Position numbers and translations under genes: made by a program
Notes under the pieces: model-generated
The model's database searches: none
What the model was told of the DNA's origin: nothing
The model's input: only the letters and a program-made list of their open reading frames with translations
Origin: Prochlorococcus sp. AG-402-L09
GTDB lineage: Bacteria; Cyanobacteriota; Cyanobacteriia; PCC-6307; Cyanobiaceae
Length of the DNA: 64,000 nt
Direction of reading: 5' to 3'
Assembly: GCA_003216715.1 (NCBI GenBank)
Contig: QCIK01000003.1
Span: 1-64,000, forward strand
Shown: in pieces, positions 1 to 8,034 of the stretch
How the letters are laid out: the number at the start of each line of letters is the position of its first letter
How positions within the stretch are numbered: position 1 is the first letter of the stretch

Positions 1-965
1 CAGAAATAACAATTAATGGCATAAAAGTTGATATTGCATCTGCTCGTGAAGAAACTTACCCCATACCTGGAGAAAATCCATTAGTCGAGTCATCAACAAT
101 CAAAAACGATCTAATTAGAAGAGACTTCAATATAAATGCTATGGCAATTGAACTAAAAGATAATAAGCTAATAGATTTATTTTCAGGTTTAGATGCAATA
201 AATAACAAGGAAATGGACTTTTTGCATGAATCCAGCGTTCTAGAAGACCCAACTAGAATTATTCGAGCTTCTCGCTATTCAGCCAAGTTAGATTTTTGTC
301 TATCTAATCAAGCCTTAAAACAAATAAAAGATACTATAAATCTTTGGCCTTGGAATTGGCATATTGGAGATCAAACTGATTTAGCCCCTTCAGCATTATC
401 AATAAGATTAAAAATGGAACTCGAGTTGCTTTTTAAAAGTAAATATTGGAAAATTGCATTAAAAAATCTACAAGACTGGGGAGGATTAACAATATTAGAT
501 TCGGAGTTACAGAATGATCAAAGACTTATCGAAAAAATATTCATTGCAAAGAAGTCAAGTATTGAACCTCTAATAGCATTAGTTTATGAATCTAAAGACC
601 CTATCTATCTTGCTAAAAGATTACACTTAGATCAACAACAAAAAGAAATAATAGAAGGAGCTTGTCAATTAAACAAATGTCTAGAAAATCTAATGGCTCA
701 TAATTTATATAAAAATTGGGCACCATCCAAGTGGACAATTTTTCTAGAGGAAATAAATGCTAATGAATCTTCATTCATACTTGAAATATGCAAAGAAAAC
801 CCTCTAAAAGAATACTTGAAATCTTGGCTATATAACTGGAAGGATATAGAGTCTCCAATAAAAGGAAATGATTTAATAGCTAAAGGCTGGGCACCTGGAC
901 CAGAGATAGGAATAGAAATAGAACGACAAAGAATGAAATTAATTGATGAAAAAAATCTTTCCTGA
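1..965 (+). CDS. cca: CCA-adding-type tRNA nucleotidyltransferase / poly(A) polymerase family, 5' end cut off
   Basis: The reading frame is open from base 3, so the start lies outside the window; 320 residues remain. The first visible part carries the late part of the class II nucleotidyltransferase head: a VDIAxAR strand with a catalytic aspartate, then the RRDFNINAMA signature at about 41-50 of the visible part. The alpha-helical neck, body and tail follow, with a DPTRIIRASRYSAKL segment typical of the family. These enzymes add or repair the 3' CCA of tRNA. Some cyanobacteria split CC-adding and A-adding activities between two paralogues, so the exact specificity is not settled. It converges on the SelD fusion gene with an 18 bp gap. 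Confidence 0.85.
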   Translation, partial: EITINGIKVDIASAREETYPIPGENPLVESSTIKNDLIRRDFNINAMAIELKDNKLIDLFSGLDAINNKEMDFLHESSVLEDPTRIIRASRYSAKLDFCLSNQALKQIKDTINLWPWNWHIGDQTDLAPSALSIRLKMELELLFKSKYWKIALKNLQDWGGLTILDSELQNDQRLIEKIFIAKKSSIEPLIALVYESKDPIYLAKRLHLDQQQKEIIEGACQLNKCLENLMAHNLYKNWAPSKWTIFLEEINANESSFILEICKENPLKEYLKSWLYNWKDIESPIKGNDLIAKGWAPGPEIGIEIERQRMKLIDEKNLS

Positions 966-983
966 ATTAGTTATGAGTATCTA

Positions 984-3161
984 TTACGAAACAAAACCAA
1001 TTTGAATCCAAGGACCTTTCTTTATTAGTTTTTCCGAATGAATCGATGGGCAACTAACAACCAAAGGGCCACAAGTTTGTGGGTCTACTAAAATTTTTAG
1101 CATAGTATTATAAAGAGAATCTTTAGAAGAAAAATAATTAGAGACAAGCTCAAATCTTAAGTTTTTATCTCCATCAATATTTTTTAAAAAAACCTCATTT
1201 GAAGGGGCTAAAGTACTTTCAAAACCTTTATCTAAAATTTCTTTTACACCATTATATATAGGTATATGATCTAGCTCAAGAGTGATTTTTAATGGTTCTA
1301 AATTCATCTTTAATTGATCACTATTTGTAGATTCTAACATTTCAGATAAATGACCCAGCAAACCAAAACCAGTTATATCAGTGCATGCATTTATAATTTT
1401 TGAGGTTGAATTTATATTTGTTAATTTATAAATAAAATCAACTAAATAATGCTGACTTATATTCATTTCTTTTAAAACAGAATCAAGTACATAAGGTTTT
1501 ACTTGGCCATTCATAAATGCAGAAAATATTATTCCAGTACCTAAAGAGCGACTTATTAAAATTTGATCTCCCTTTTTCATTCCTCCCTTAGACCAAAAAT
1601 ATTTTTTATCATCAATAGTTCCATTAACAGTTAATGAGCCTTCAATTTCTAGAGAGAATGGTTCTTTAGATGTTCTTCTTGATTCTAATGTATGTCCACC
1701 TATAAGTTTTGCCCCCTGAATAGATAAAGCAGAATTAATACCTTCCAATACTTGAAATAATAACTCTTGCTGCAAATCATTAGGTAAGGATGGCAATTTT
1801 ATAACAGATTGTGCAGAGATCACAGATCCTCCGCATGCCCAAATATCAGAGCAAGAATGAAAAGCCAAAAGCCTTCCATTTAGCCATGGATCACTAATTA
1901 AAGAAGGGAATCCATCGACACTTTGTATTAAAGTCCTACAAGAATTTAATATTCCTATCTCAATAGAGTCATCAGTTGAAGATTCTATTAAATCTAATTT
2001 TTTTAATGCTGAACTTAATGGAGTAAAAGCTAATTTTGCTGCACATCCTCTACATTTAATCATCTCTTTTTCTGAAAGCATTTCTATATTTATATCTTGA
2101 ATAAAATGAAATTTCGAGACAAATTTTTTATCAATTGATTCTTTTAATCTTGATAGAAAGCCAAAAGGACCAATCATCACTTCACTCCAAGAAATAAAAG
2201 CTTTGGATTTCATATTTATATAGTTGATATCTAAAAGTTGTATTGCTTTTCTTTGAGGTTTCCATTCCTTAGGTTTTAAATCTTTACTTATTCTCTCTAA
2301 ATTCTTTGCCAATGGTTTTGCTGAGCGAACAGCCCATACACCAGACGAAGGGCGAGGATGATCCTTAATAACTCCACAATCTCCTACAGCAAATAACTCT
2401 GGATAATTAAGGACTTGAAGAGTTTTTTTTGTTAATATCCTTCCATTTTCATCTATAGGAAAATGACTATCTTTTATCCATTCAAATGATTTATTACCAG
2501 TACATATTAATGTTGGATATAAAACAGATGGATCCTTTTCTATGATCTGAATCTTTAAATCTTTTAATCTTTTTAATAGATTTTTCCCAAGTTTGCTTCG
2601 GGATTTTACTTTTAATATAATAGACCTTTCTGGCCATCTTTTTCTTAAAGAAAAAGCTATTTCTATCCCAGCGAATCCGCCACCAATAATTACAAACGGT
2701 TTAGCAGAAGAATTATTCTTGTGGATATCTTGATCGACAATAAATTTATAAGACTCAGAAAAAGGTTTAATTGGAACAGCTAAATCTTTATCCCATGCAA
2801 TTGCAGATTTAGAATTTAAGTTAGTTTTTGTTCCTACATTTATAGACAATAAAGAATATTCAATTTCTGGGCGTCCTGCTAAAAGTAATTTTTTTTTCTT
2901 AAGGTCAATCCCCTCAATTTCTGCCATCACAAATGAAATTCCTGCTTTTGAGGCAAGGTTCCTCAAATCAATTAGTATTTCATTAATCTTGTATTTACCT
3001 GCTATAACACCTGGAAACATCCCAGAATAAATAGTAGTACTTGATTTATTGACTAAAGTAATCATTCCAGCAGGCTTCAATTGTGGATTCATTGTCCATC
3101 GAAGTAACACAAGGGCATGTGTATGACCACCACCAGCAAGAACGAGATGATTACTGAACAT
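984..3161 (-). CDS. selD: Fused pyridine nucleotide-disulfide oxidoreductase and selenide, water dikinase (SelD)
   Basis: This is a 725-residue two-domain protein. Residues 1 to about 355 form an FAD/NAD(P)H oxidoreductase of the NDH-2 type: dinucleotide-binding AGGGHTH at 9-15, a second GGGFAGIE at 160-167, and the FAD-contacting FAVGDCG near 257-263. From about 365 a SelD domain follows: CRGCAAK at 370-376 at the catalytic Cys/Lys position, SVDGF at 414-418, DIWACGG near 439-445, IGGHT at 487-491 and the C-terminal DPQTCGP. SelD makes selenophosphate from selenide and ATP. The reductase half presumably acts on the selenium substrate or its carrier, which is inference. The start is fixed by the FAD motif beginning at residue 6. 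No other selenium gene is visible here. Confidence 0.88.
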   Translation of the reverse strand: MFSNHLVLAGGGHTHALVLLRWTMNPQLKPAGMITLVNKSSTTIYSGMFPGVIAGKYKINEILIDLRNLASKAGISFVMAEIEGIDLKKKKLLLAGRPEIEYSLLSINVGTKTNLNSKSAIAWDKDLAVPIKPFSESYKFIVDQDIHKNNSSAKPFVIIGGGFAGIEIAFSLRKRWPERSIILKVKSRSKLGKNLLKRLKDLKIQIIEKDPSVLYPTLICTGNKSFEWIKDSHFPIDENGRILTKKTLQVLNYPELFAVGDCGVIKDHPRPSSGVWAVRSAKPLAKNLERISKDLKPKEWKPQRKAIQLLDINYINMKSKAFISWSEVMIGPFGFLSRLKESIDKKFVSKFHFIQDINIEMLSEKEMIKCRGCAAKLAFTPLSSALKKLDLIESSTDDSIEIGILNSCRTLIQSVDGFPSLISDPWLNGRLLAFHSCSDIWACGGSVISAQSVIKLPSLPNDLQQELLFQVLEGINSALSIQGAKLIGGHTLESRRTSKEPFSLEIEGSLTVNGTIDDKKYFWSKGGMKKGDQILISRSLGTGIIFSAFMNGQVKPYVLDSVLKEMNISQHYLVDFIYKLTNINSTSKIINACTDITGFGLLGHLSEMLESTNSDQLKMNLEPLKITLELDHIPIYNGVKEILDKGFESTLAPSNEVFLKNIDGDKNLRFELVSNYFSSKDSLYNTMLKILVDPQTCGPLVVSCPSIHSEKLIKKGPWIQIGFVS

Positions 3162-4079
3162 GATTTTTTGAATATTTCTGGAACACCATCGGATACCTAT
3201 GATTTCAAAGAAGCTAGATTAGGAATTATTGGCGGAAGCGGACTATATAGGATAGAAAATCTTAAAAACATAGTTGAATTAAGCTTAGACACTCCCTATG
3301 GAAAACCTTCTAATAAGTTACTAATAGGCAATCTATTTGGAATAGAGATTGTTTTTCTAGCTCGCCATGGAGAGAAACATACCTTAAATCCAAGTGAAAT
3401 TCCATATAAAGCAAATATCTGGGCTATGCGTTATCTAAATGTTAGATGGTTAATATCGGCATCAGCTGTGGGATCGTTAAAAGAAAATATCAAACCTTGC
3501 GACATTGTTATACCCGATCAATTTATTGATCGAACTCATCAAAGGCCATTGACCTTTTTCAATAATGGAGTTGTAGCTCACATAAGCATGGCAAATCCAT
3601 TTTGCGAAATTCTTTCTCAAATACTGTCGCAAGAAATAGAAAAACTTTTAACCAAAGGAAAAAAAATGCATATGGGAGGAACATATCTTGCTATGGAAGG
3701 GCCAGCATTTTCAACAAAAGCAGAATCAAACTTATATCGGGATTGGGGATGCTCAATCATAGGCATGACAAATCATACGGAAGCAAGATTAGCCAAAGAA
3801 GCCGAAATCGCTTATTCAAGTCTATCCATGGTTACTGATTATGATTGCTGGAATCAAAATTGCGAAAATGTGTCTGTCGAGATGGTCATTAAGAATCTGC
3901 AGGAAAATGCAAATTTTGCAAAATTAATAATAGCTGCTGCCGCTAAAAGGATCTCATCATTAAGGCCTTCAAGCTCTTTTCATAATGCTTTAAAAAATGC
4001 GCTAGTCACTCCAAAAGAGCATGTCCCAAGTAAAACTAAAAACAAAATCAAATTATTTACAGATAAATATTGGATTTAA
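3147..4079 (+). CDS. mtnP: S-methyl-5'-thioadenosine phosphorylase
   Basis: A purine nucleoside phosphorylase/MTAP-family enzyme of about 310 residues that splits methylthioadenosine into adenine and methylthioribose-1-phosphate in polyamine and methionine salvage. Visible family motifs are LGIIGGSGLY near the N-terminus (phosphate loop), FLARHGEKHTLNPSEIPY, the methionine-containing MEGPAFSTKAES, and GMTNHTEARLAKEAEI. The start is uncertain. ATGs at 3117 and 3147 both lie inside the opposite-strand selD start. A TTG at 3168 just after selD would still leave about 27 residues before the first motif. The gene ends at a bidirectional hairpin shared with the psbJ operon. Confidence 0.88.
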   Translation: MITEHDFLNISGTPSDTYDFKEARLGIIGGSGLYRIENLKNIVELSLDTPYGKPSNKLLIGNLFGIEIVFLARHGEKHTLNPSEIPYKANIWAMRYLNVRWLISASAVGSLKENIKPCDIVIPDQFIDRTHQRPLTFFNNGVVAHISMANPFCEILSQILSQEIEKLLTKGKKMHMGGTYLAMEGPAFSTKAESNLYRDWGCSIIGMTNHTEARLAKEAEIAYSSLSMVTDYDCWNQNCENVSVEMVIKNLQENANFAKLIIAAAAKRISSLRPSSSFHNALKNALVTPKEHVPSKTKNKIKLFTDKYWI

Positions 4080-4083
4080 AAAA

Positions 4084-4112
4084 AACCAACCGACATTAAA
4101 TGTCAGTTGGTT
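4084..4112. terminator. Bidirectional hairpin terminator between mtnP and psbJ
   Basis: An inverted repeat pairs AACCAAC (4084-4090) with GTTGGTT (4106-4112) and, after one mismatch, GACA with TGTC around a 5-nt loop. An A-run precedes it, which reads as a T-tail on the minus strand, so it most clearly ends the psbE-psbL-psbJ transcript. It lies 4 bp past the mtnP stop codon and 40 bp past the psbJ stop, as expected between convergent genes. Confidence 0.75.
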
Positions 4113-4152
4113 TATAAGTTATTTCAAATAAATAGTATTTTTCTAGTTAAAA

Positions 4153-4350
4153 CTAACCAGCGTTACCAATACCAGTGTATGAACCATAAAAGAAAATACC
4201 AAGAACAAAAATAACAGCTGTTCCACCTGCAGTAGCCACTAACCATAAAGGAAGTGCACCCTCTGTCCACCGTCTTTGCCAGGAGACTGCAGGCATACCA
4301 TTTGGCAGACGATCTCCTGCTCGTCCATCAGGTCCTTTTAATTTGCTCAT
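4153..4350 (-). CDS. psbJ: Photosystem II reaction centre protein J
   Basis: A 65-residue single-span thylakoid protein. The conserved core [15 protein letters not shown] leads into a hydrophobic helix and the family C-terminus [10 protein letters not shown], unmistakable for PsbJ. Like other marine picocyanobacterial forms it has a longer N-terminal extension (about 25 residues, rich in Gly, Pro and Arg) than plant PsbJ. PsbJ sits next to cytochrome b559 and helps plastoquinone exchange in PSII. It is the last gene of the rubA-ycf48-psbE-psbL-psbJ group, 11 bp after psbL, and is followed by a hairpin terminator. Confidence 0.95.
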   Translation of the reverse strand: MSKLKGPDGRAGDRLPNGMPAVSWQRRWTEGALPLWLVATAGGTAVIFVLGIFFYGSYTGIGNAG

Positions 4351-4361
4351 GATAAAGAGAT

Positions 4362-4481
4362 TTAGTTAAAGAAGTAACTGGAAAAAAGAATTCCCATTAC
4401 AAAAACAAGTAAGAGTCCAAGATAAAGACTTGTTCGGTTTAATTCAACCGGAACTTTATTTGGATTTGGATTGACTTGCAT
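4362..4481 (-). CDS. psbL: Photosystem II reaction centre protein L
   Basis: A 39-residue ORF read directly from the minus strand. It begins [20 protein letters not shown], continues through one hydrophobic helix and ends SSYFFN, the standard PsbL length and termini. PsbL is a single-span subunit at the PSII dimer interface and supports electron flow to the secondary quinone. It lies between psbE and psbJ. The gap upstream to psbE is only 29 bp, where psbF would normally be found. No clear Shine-Dalgarno sequence precedes the ATG. Confidence 0.96.
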
Positions 4482-4510
4482 GGATAAAAAAGCAATCAGA
4501 TGAAATTGGG

Positions 4511-4759
4511 TTATTTCAGACGCGTGTCAAGTTCAGCCTTGGAATCAAAGCGCTGAACTACAACAGGAGCTTTGCTTTCTCCAGCCTGAAAATACGTATC
4601 TGGTCTAGGAGTTCCAAAAGCGTCGTAGGCAAGCCCAGAAGACACAAATAGGAATCCTGCCACGAAGATCGCAGGAAGTGCCACAGCATGGATGATCCAA
4701 TAGCGGACACTAGTAATGATCTCAAAAAACGGGCGTTCCCCGGTAGAGCCGGCAGCCAT
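4511..4759 (-). CDS. psbE: Cytochrome b559 subunit alpha
   Basis: An 82-residue PSII subunit. [20 protein letters not shown] contains the RYWxIH motif whose histidine is one axial haem ligand. A transmembrane helix follows, then the lumenal block [17 protein letters not shown]. Length and order match PsbE. The haem needs a second histidine from PsbF, the beta subunit, and that gene is not next door here: the interval to psbL is 29 bp. The gene is downstream of ycf48 and rubA on the same strand, an arrangement common in cyanobacteria. Confidence 0.96.
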
Positions 4760-4867
4760 AGCCTCACTTAATCAGCTCAGTGATCTTATCAAGCGAAATC
4801 AAAAGAAACGATCTCTGTTGCAAGGTGGTTACACAGAGTCATGGAAATCATAGAATTTTTGATGATT

Positions 4868-5884
4868 TCAACCCTTCCAACGCAATAAATTCCCCCTTTC
4901 GCCAAAAACAAATCCTTTAGGATTGACACTATTTGAATCGTCCACAAATAGAATTCTTATGAAATTCGTAGGAACAGACTCACCAACAGGGTCTTTTTCC
5001 CAAGTTTTTCCATCATCATTGCTAACTAATAAAGTTCCATTTCCTCCAGCTGCCCAAATCGACTTAGATGGATCCCAAACAAGATCTTGATAGTTATACC
5101 CATTGACGATTGGGATTATGGGTTTTGACCAGGAGTCGATATCATCCGGATCTGCATTAAACCTGATTTCAGCTCCTCTAGAAAGCATCCATAAATCTCC
5201 ATTTGGCTGCTCACCAACGCTCTGAACTCTCTTACTACTTGCTCTTTGATGAGGGCTCCATACCTCCTGGCCTGGACTTAACACTGAGAAGAAGTTACCA
5301 AGACTACTAACACTTATATATCCACCTTTATTTGTGCGCCTTAATTCTCTTATGCCTCCAGAGCCTGAAGTATCGACAACTAGTGCTTCCCAATTCACGC
5401 CAGCATCAGTTGTTTTATAAATTGCTCCAGCAGTAGTTGCTAACTCAGCAGAATCATTATCAATTGTTGTTATCAAATATGGATCTCCAGGCAACTTATT
5501 TCCCAAATCGAGACGAGTCCAATTTTTTCCTCCATCAGTTGTATGAAGAATCAATCCTGGTTGACCTGCAATCCAACCTTCTTGGCCTTTAAAATCAATG
5601 CTTATTAAACGAAAGTTACCTTCGCTTGGAATATCTAAATTTCTTTCTTTCCAGGTAATTCCTCCATCATTTGTCTCCAGAATCAACCTATTTGTGCCAA
5701 CTAAAAACCCATTTTTGTCATCAACGAAGTCAACATCTAGAGGATTTGCCTCAGTATCTAGGTCAATTAATGACCAAGGACTTGATGAGCCAATTGAGGC
5801 ATTACTAACAGTACAACCACTAAGAGCTACTCCTATAATTAATACGAGGGTCAAATTAATGACATTTGAAAACAGACGTTTCAT
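4868..5884 (-). CDS. ycf48: Photosystem II assembly/stability factor Ycf48 (HCF136)
   Basis: A 338-residue lipoprotein with an N-terminal hydrophobic signal ending in a lipobox (ALSGC, Cys at about 24). Repeated beta-propeller blades of the BNR type follow, each with a recognisable tail such as TNDGGITW, TTDGGKNW, TTDAGVNW and SNDDGKTW. Ycf48 binds precursor D1 in the lumen and helps assemble the PSII reaction centre. The ATG overlaps the end of rubA by 4 bp, so the two are probably translationally coupled. psbE, psbL and psbJ follow on the same strand, so assembly factors and subunits share a unit. Confidence 0.93.
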   Translation of the reverse strand: MKRLFSNVINLTLVLIIGVALSGCTVSNASIGSSSPWSLIDLDTEANPLDVDFVDDKNGFLVGTNRLILETNDGGITWKERNLDIPSEGNFRLISIDFKGQEGWIAGQPGLILHTTDGGKNWTRLDLGNKLPGDPYLITTIDNDSAELATTAGAIYKTTDAGVNWEALVVDTSGSGGIRELRRTNKGGYISVSSLGNFFSVLSPGQEVWSPHQRASSKRVQSVGEQPNGDLWMLSRGAEIRFNADPDDIDSWSKPIIPIVNGYNYQDLVWDPSKSIWAAGGNGTLLVSNDDGKTWEKDPVGESVPTNFIRILFVDDSNSVNPKGFVFGERGNLLRWKG

Positions 5885-6306
5885 TTCAAAGAATAAAGAG
5901 AGAGAAAACAGGCAGCGGCTAAAGCCAGGCTTCCAAAAATAAGAACGTTTTTCTGGCCTGAAGGAAGTTTATTAAATCCAAAGCCATATGTAAGGTTTTC
6001 TTCAAATCCACTAGGCTTTGATTTAGGTCCAATATCCTTGTATCCAGCAAATCCTACTCGACAGACTGGACATCTGAACTTCTCTCTATCTATGTCTAGA
6101 AATGCTGTTCCTGGCTCAATATTTAGCTTTTTTATACCCTCATCAGGATCATAAATAAAACCACAACTCATACATTCGAAGCGATTTGCTTTTGGATCAA
6201 ATTCATCGGTTGAGTTTTTTGATTCAAATGAAATAACTTGGTTTTGTTTTTCATCAGAATTCAAATCTCCCAAAGGATTTGTTTTGGTTTTGGTGTCTTC
6301 ACTCAC
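5881..6306 (-). CDS. rubA: Membrane-anchored rubredoxin (RubA)
   Basis: A rubredoxin domain (CMSCGFIYDPDEG, then CPVC about 30 residues later, giving the two iron-binding CxxC pairs) is followed by a glycine/proline linker and one C-terminal membrane helix ending SLYSLK. A polar, disordered N-terminus of about 40 residues precedes it. In cyanobacteria and plastids this protein is needed for photosystem assembly. I chose a GTG at 6306 (141 aa); an in-frame TTG at 6330 would add eight residues. It is the first gene of the minus-strand PSII operon and is divergent from ndhC. Confidence 0.85.
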   Translation of the reverse strand: MSEDTKTKTNPLGDLNSDEKQNQVISFESKNSTDEFDPKANRFECMSCGFIYDPDEGIKKLNIEPGTAFLDIDREKFRCPVCRVGFAGYKDIGPKSKPSGFEENLTYGFGFNKLPSGQKNVLIFGSLALAAACFLSLYSLK

Positions 6307-6390
6307 AGTTTTCACTTTCACATATAACAACTCTATGGCACTAATCTAGAAAATGACTGTCAGAATGATATTGAAATCAGTAAGTCATTC

Positions 6391-6753
6391 ATGTTTTCCC
6401 TTCAGGGTTATGAGTATTTTTTAGGATTTCTTCTTATTTCTGGAGCAGTTCCTATTCTTGCTCTCACAACAAATAAGCTAATTTCTCCTAGAAGTAAAGC
6501 AGGAGAAAGACAGCTTACCTATGAATCTGGGATGGAACCAATTGGAGGAGCATGGATCCAATTTAATATTCGTTATTACATGTTTGCTCTTGTTTTCGTT
6601 ATATTTGACGTTGAAACGGTCTTCCTTTACCCATGGGCAGTTGCATTTCACAAACTTGGGTTATTAGCTTTTATAGAAGCACTTGTTTTCATCACAATAT
6701 TGGTTGTTGCACTAGCATATGCATGGAGAAAAGGTGCCCTTGAATGGAGTTGA
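6391..6753 (+). CDS. ndhC: NAD(P)H-quinone oxidoreductase subunit 3 (NdhC)
   Basis: A 120-residue protein with three membrane helices. The conserved loop [20 protein letters not shown] and the acidic segment [16 protein letters not shown] are diagnostic of subunit 3 of complex I. It belongs to the thylakoid NDH-1 complex, which moves electrons from ferredoxin to plastoquinone in cyclic flow, respiration and CO2 uptake. It starts an ndhC-ndhK-ndhJ operon and overlaps ndhK by 10 bp. The upstream 60-85 bp separates it from divergent rubA and must hold both promoters. Confidence 0.96.
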   Translation: MFSLQGYEYFLGFLLISGAVPILALTTNKLISPRSKAGERQLTYESGMEPIGGAWIQFNIRYYMFALVFVIFDVETVFLYPWAVAFHKLGLLAFIEALVFITILVVALAYAWRKGALEWS

Positions 6754-7493
6754 ATCCCTTGAATAAATCTCCCTCTTCTGAAGCTGCTAGAAGTCTTAGA
6801 GAAGCTTCCTGTGGCCCGGTGGCAACGCCAACCGTAACAAACGATTTAAGCGAAAACATAATCCTTACCAGCCTTGAAGATCTTCACAACTGGGCGAGAT
6901 TAAGCAGTCTATGGCCTCTTCTCTATGGAACTGCTTGTTGTTTTATTGAATTTGCAGCATTAATTGGATCTCGATTTGACTTTGACAGATTTGGATTAGT
7001 ACCAAGAAGTTCTCCTAGGCAAGCAGATCTACTAATAGTGGCAGGTACTGTAACCATGAAAATGGCACCCGCTCTTGTAAGGCTTTATGAGCAAATGCCT
7101 GATCCAAAATATGTAATTGCTATGGGAGCTTGCACTATTACTGGTGGCATGTTCAGCGCAGATTCAACCACGGCAGTTCGAGGTGTTGACAAATTAATAC
7201 CAGTTGATCTTTACCTTCCTGGCTGTCCTCCAAGACCAGAAGCAATATTTGATGCTGTGATCAAATTAAGGAAAAAAGTTGCAAACGAATCTATCTCTGA
7301 GAGATCAAAGATTACTCAAACTCATCGTTATTTAACTATTCCTCACAAGATGAAGAGAGCCGAGTCAAAAGTCACTGGACAATATCTAAATGCAAAATCC
7401 CAACTAATTGCATTAAATCCTTCCTTATCTGAAGAATTTGATCAATCTATAAAAGAGGTTCAAAAAATATCTGAAGAACTTTCAAGCAATTAA
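6744..7493 (+). CDS. ndhK: NAD(P)H-quinone oxidoreductase subunit K (NdhK)
   Basis: A 249-residue hydrophilic subunit carrying the N2-type 4Fe-4S cluster. The visible ligands are the tandem cysteines in [10 protein letters not shown], the cysteine in [10 protein letters not shown] and that in [25 protein letters not shown] is also typical. The C-terminal tail of about 70 residues is charged and variable. It works at the membrane-arm junction of NDH-1. It overlaps ndhC by 10 bp and precedes ndhJ by 18 bp, so the three are co-transcribed. Confidence 0.96.
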   Translation: MELNPLNKSPSSEAARSLREASCGPVATPTVTNDLSENIILTSLEDLHNWARLSSLWPLLYGTACCFIEFAALIGSRFDFDRFGLVPRSSPRQADLLIVAGTVTMKMAPALVRLYEQMPDPKYVIAMGACTITGGMFSADSTTAVRGVDKLIPVDLYLPGCPPRPEAIFDAVIKLRKKVANESISERSKITQTHRYLTIPHKMKRAESKVTGQYLNAKSQLIALNPSLSEEFDQSIKEVQKISEELSSN

Positions 7494-7511
7494 GCATCTC
7501 TTATTAAAAAA

Positions 7512-8033
7512 ATGACAAACGAAACAGAAATTGTAGTAGAAGAAAAAATCACTGGTCCAATAAGCGATTGGCTTTCTAAAAATGGATTTGAACACATTCC
7601 TCTTCAAGATGATCACTTAGGAGTTGAAACAATAAAAATTACGCCAAACAATCTTTTATCAATAGTTGAAGCTTTAAAAAAGGATGGATTTAATTACCTT
7701 CAATGCCAAGGTGGATACGATGAAGGTCCTGGTTTAAATATTGTTTGTTTTTATAATTTAATAGAAATAAGTGAGTTTAAAAAAGATTTTTCTCCTCGCG
7801 AAGTAAGATTAAAAGTATTCCTAGCTCGAGATGGGGAATTAACTGTTCCAAGTTTATACGGTCTATTCAGAGGAGCAGATTGGCAAGAGAGAGAAACATT
7901 CGATATGTATGGTGTTAACTTCACAGGTCACCCTCATCCTAAAAGACTTTTAATGCCTGAAGATTGGAAAGGATGGCCACTTAGGAAGGACTATGTTCAG
8001 CCAGATTTTTATGAAATGCAAGATGCATACTGA
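7512..8033 (+). CDS. ndhJ: NAD(P)H-quinone oxidoreductase subunit J (NdhJ)
   Basis: A 173-residue protein of the complex I 30-kDa subunit family. The signature is near the C-terminus: [20 protein letters not shown] followed by [20 protein letters not shown]. It forms part of the hydrophilic arm of NDH-1 beside NdhK and NdhH. It is the third gene of the ndhC-K-J operon. Its stop codon lies 1 bp from the stop of the convergent yvcK-like gene, leaving no room for a separate terminator. Confidence 0.95.
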   Translation: MTNETEIVVEEKITGPISDWLSKNGFEHIPLQDDHLGVETIKITPNNLLSIVEALKKDGFNYLQCQGGYDEGPGLNIVCFYNLIEISEFKKDFSPREVRLKVFLARDGELTVPSLYGLFRGADWQERETFDMYGVNFTGHPHPKRLLMPEDWKGWPLRKDYVQPDFYEMQDAY

Positions 8034-8034
8034 T

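Noticed and set aside
984-3161. In-frame UGA selenocysteine codon in selD
   Set aside because: The catalytic site uses ordinary cysteine codons and the frame has no internal stop.
3602-3838. 78-aa ORF inside mtnP
   Set aside because: It is the wrong frame of a gene with all its motifs in the main frame.
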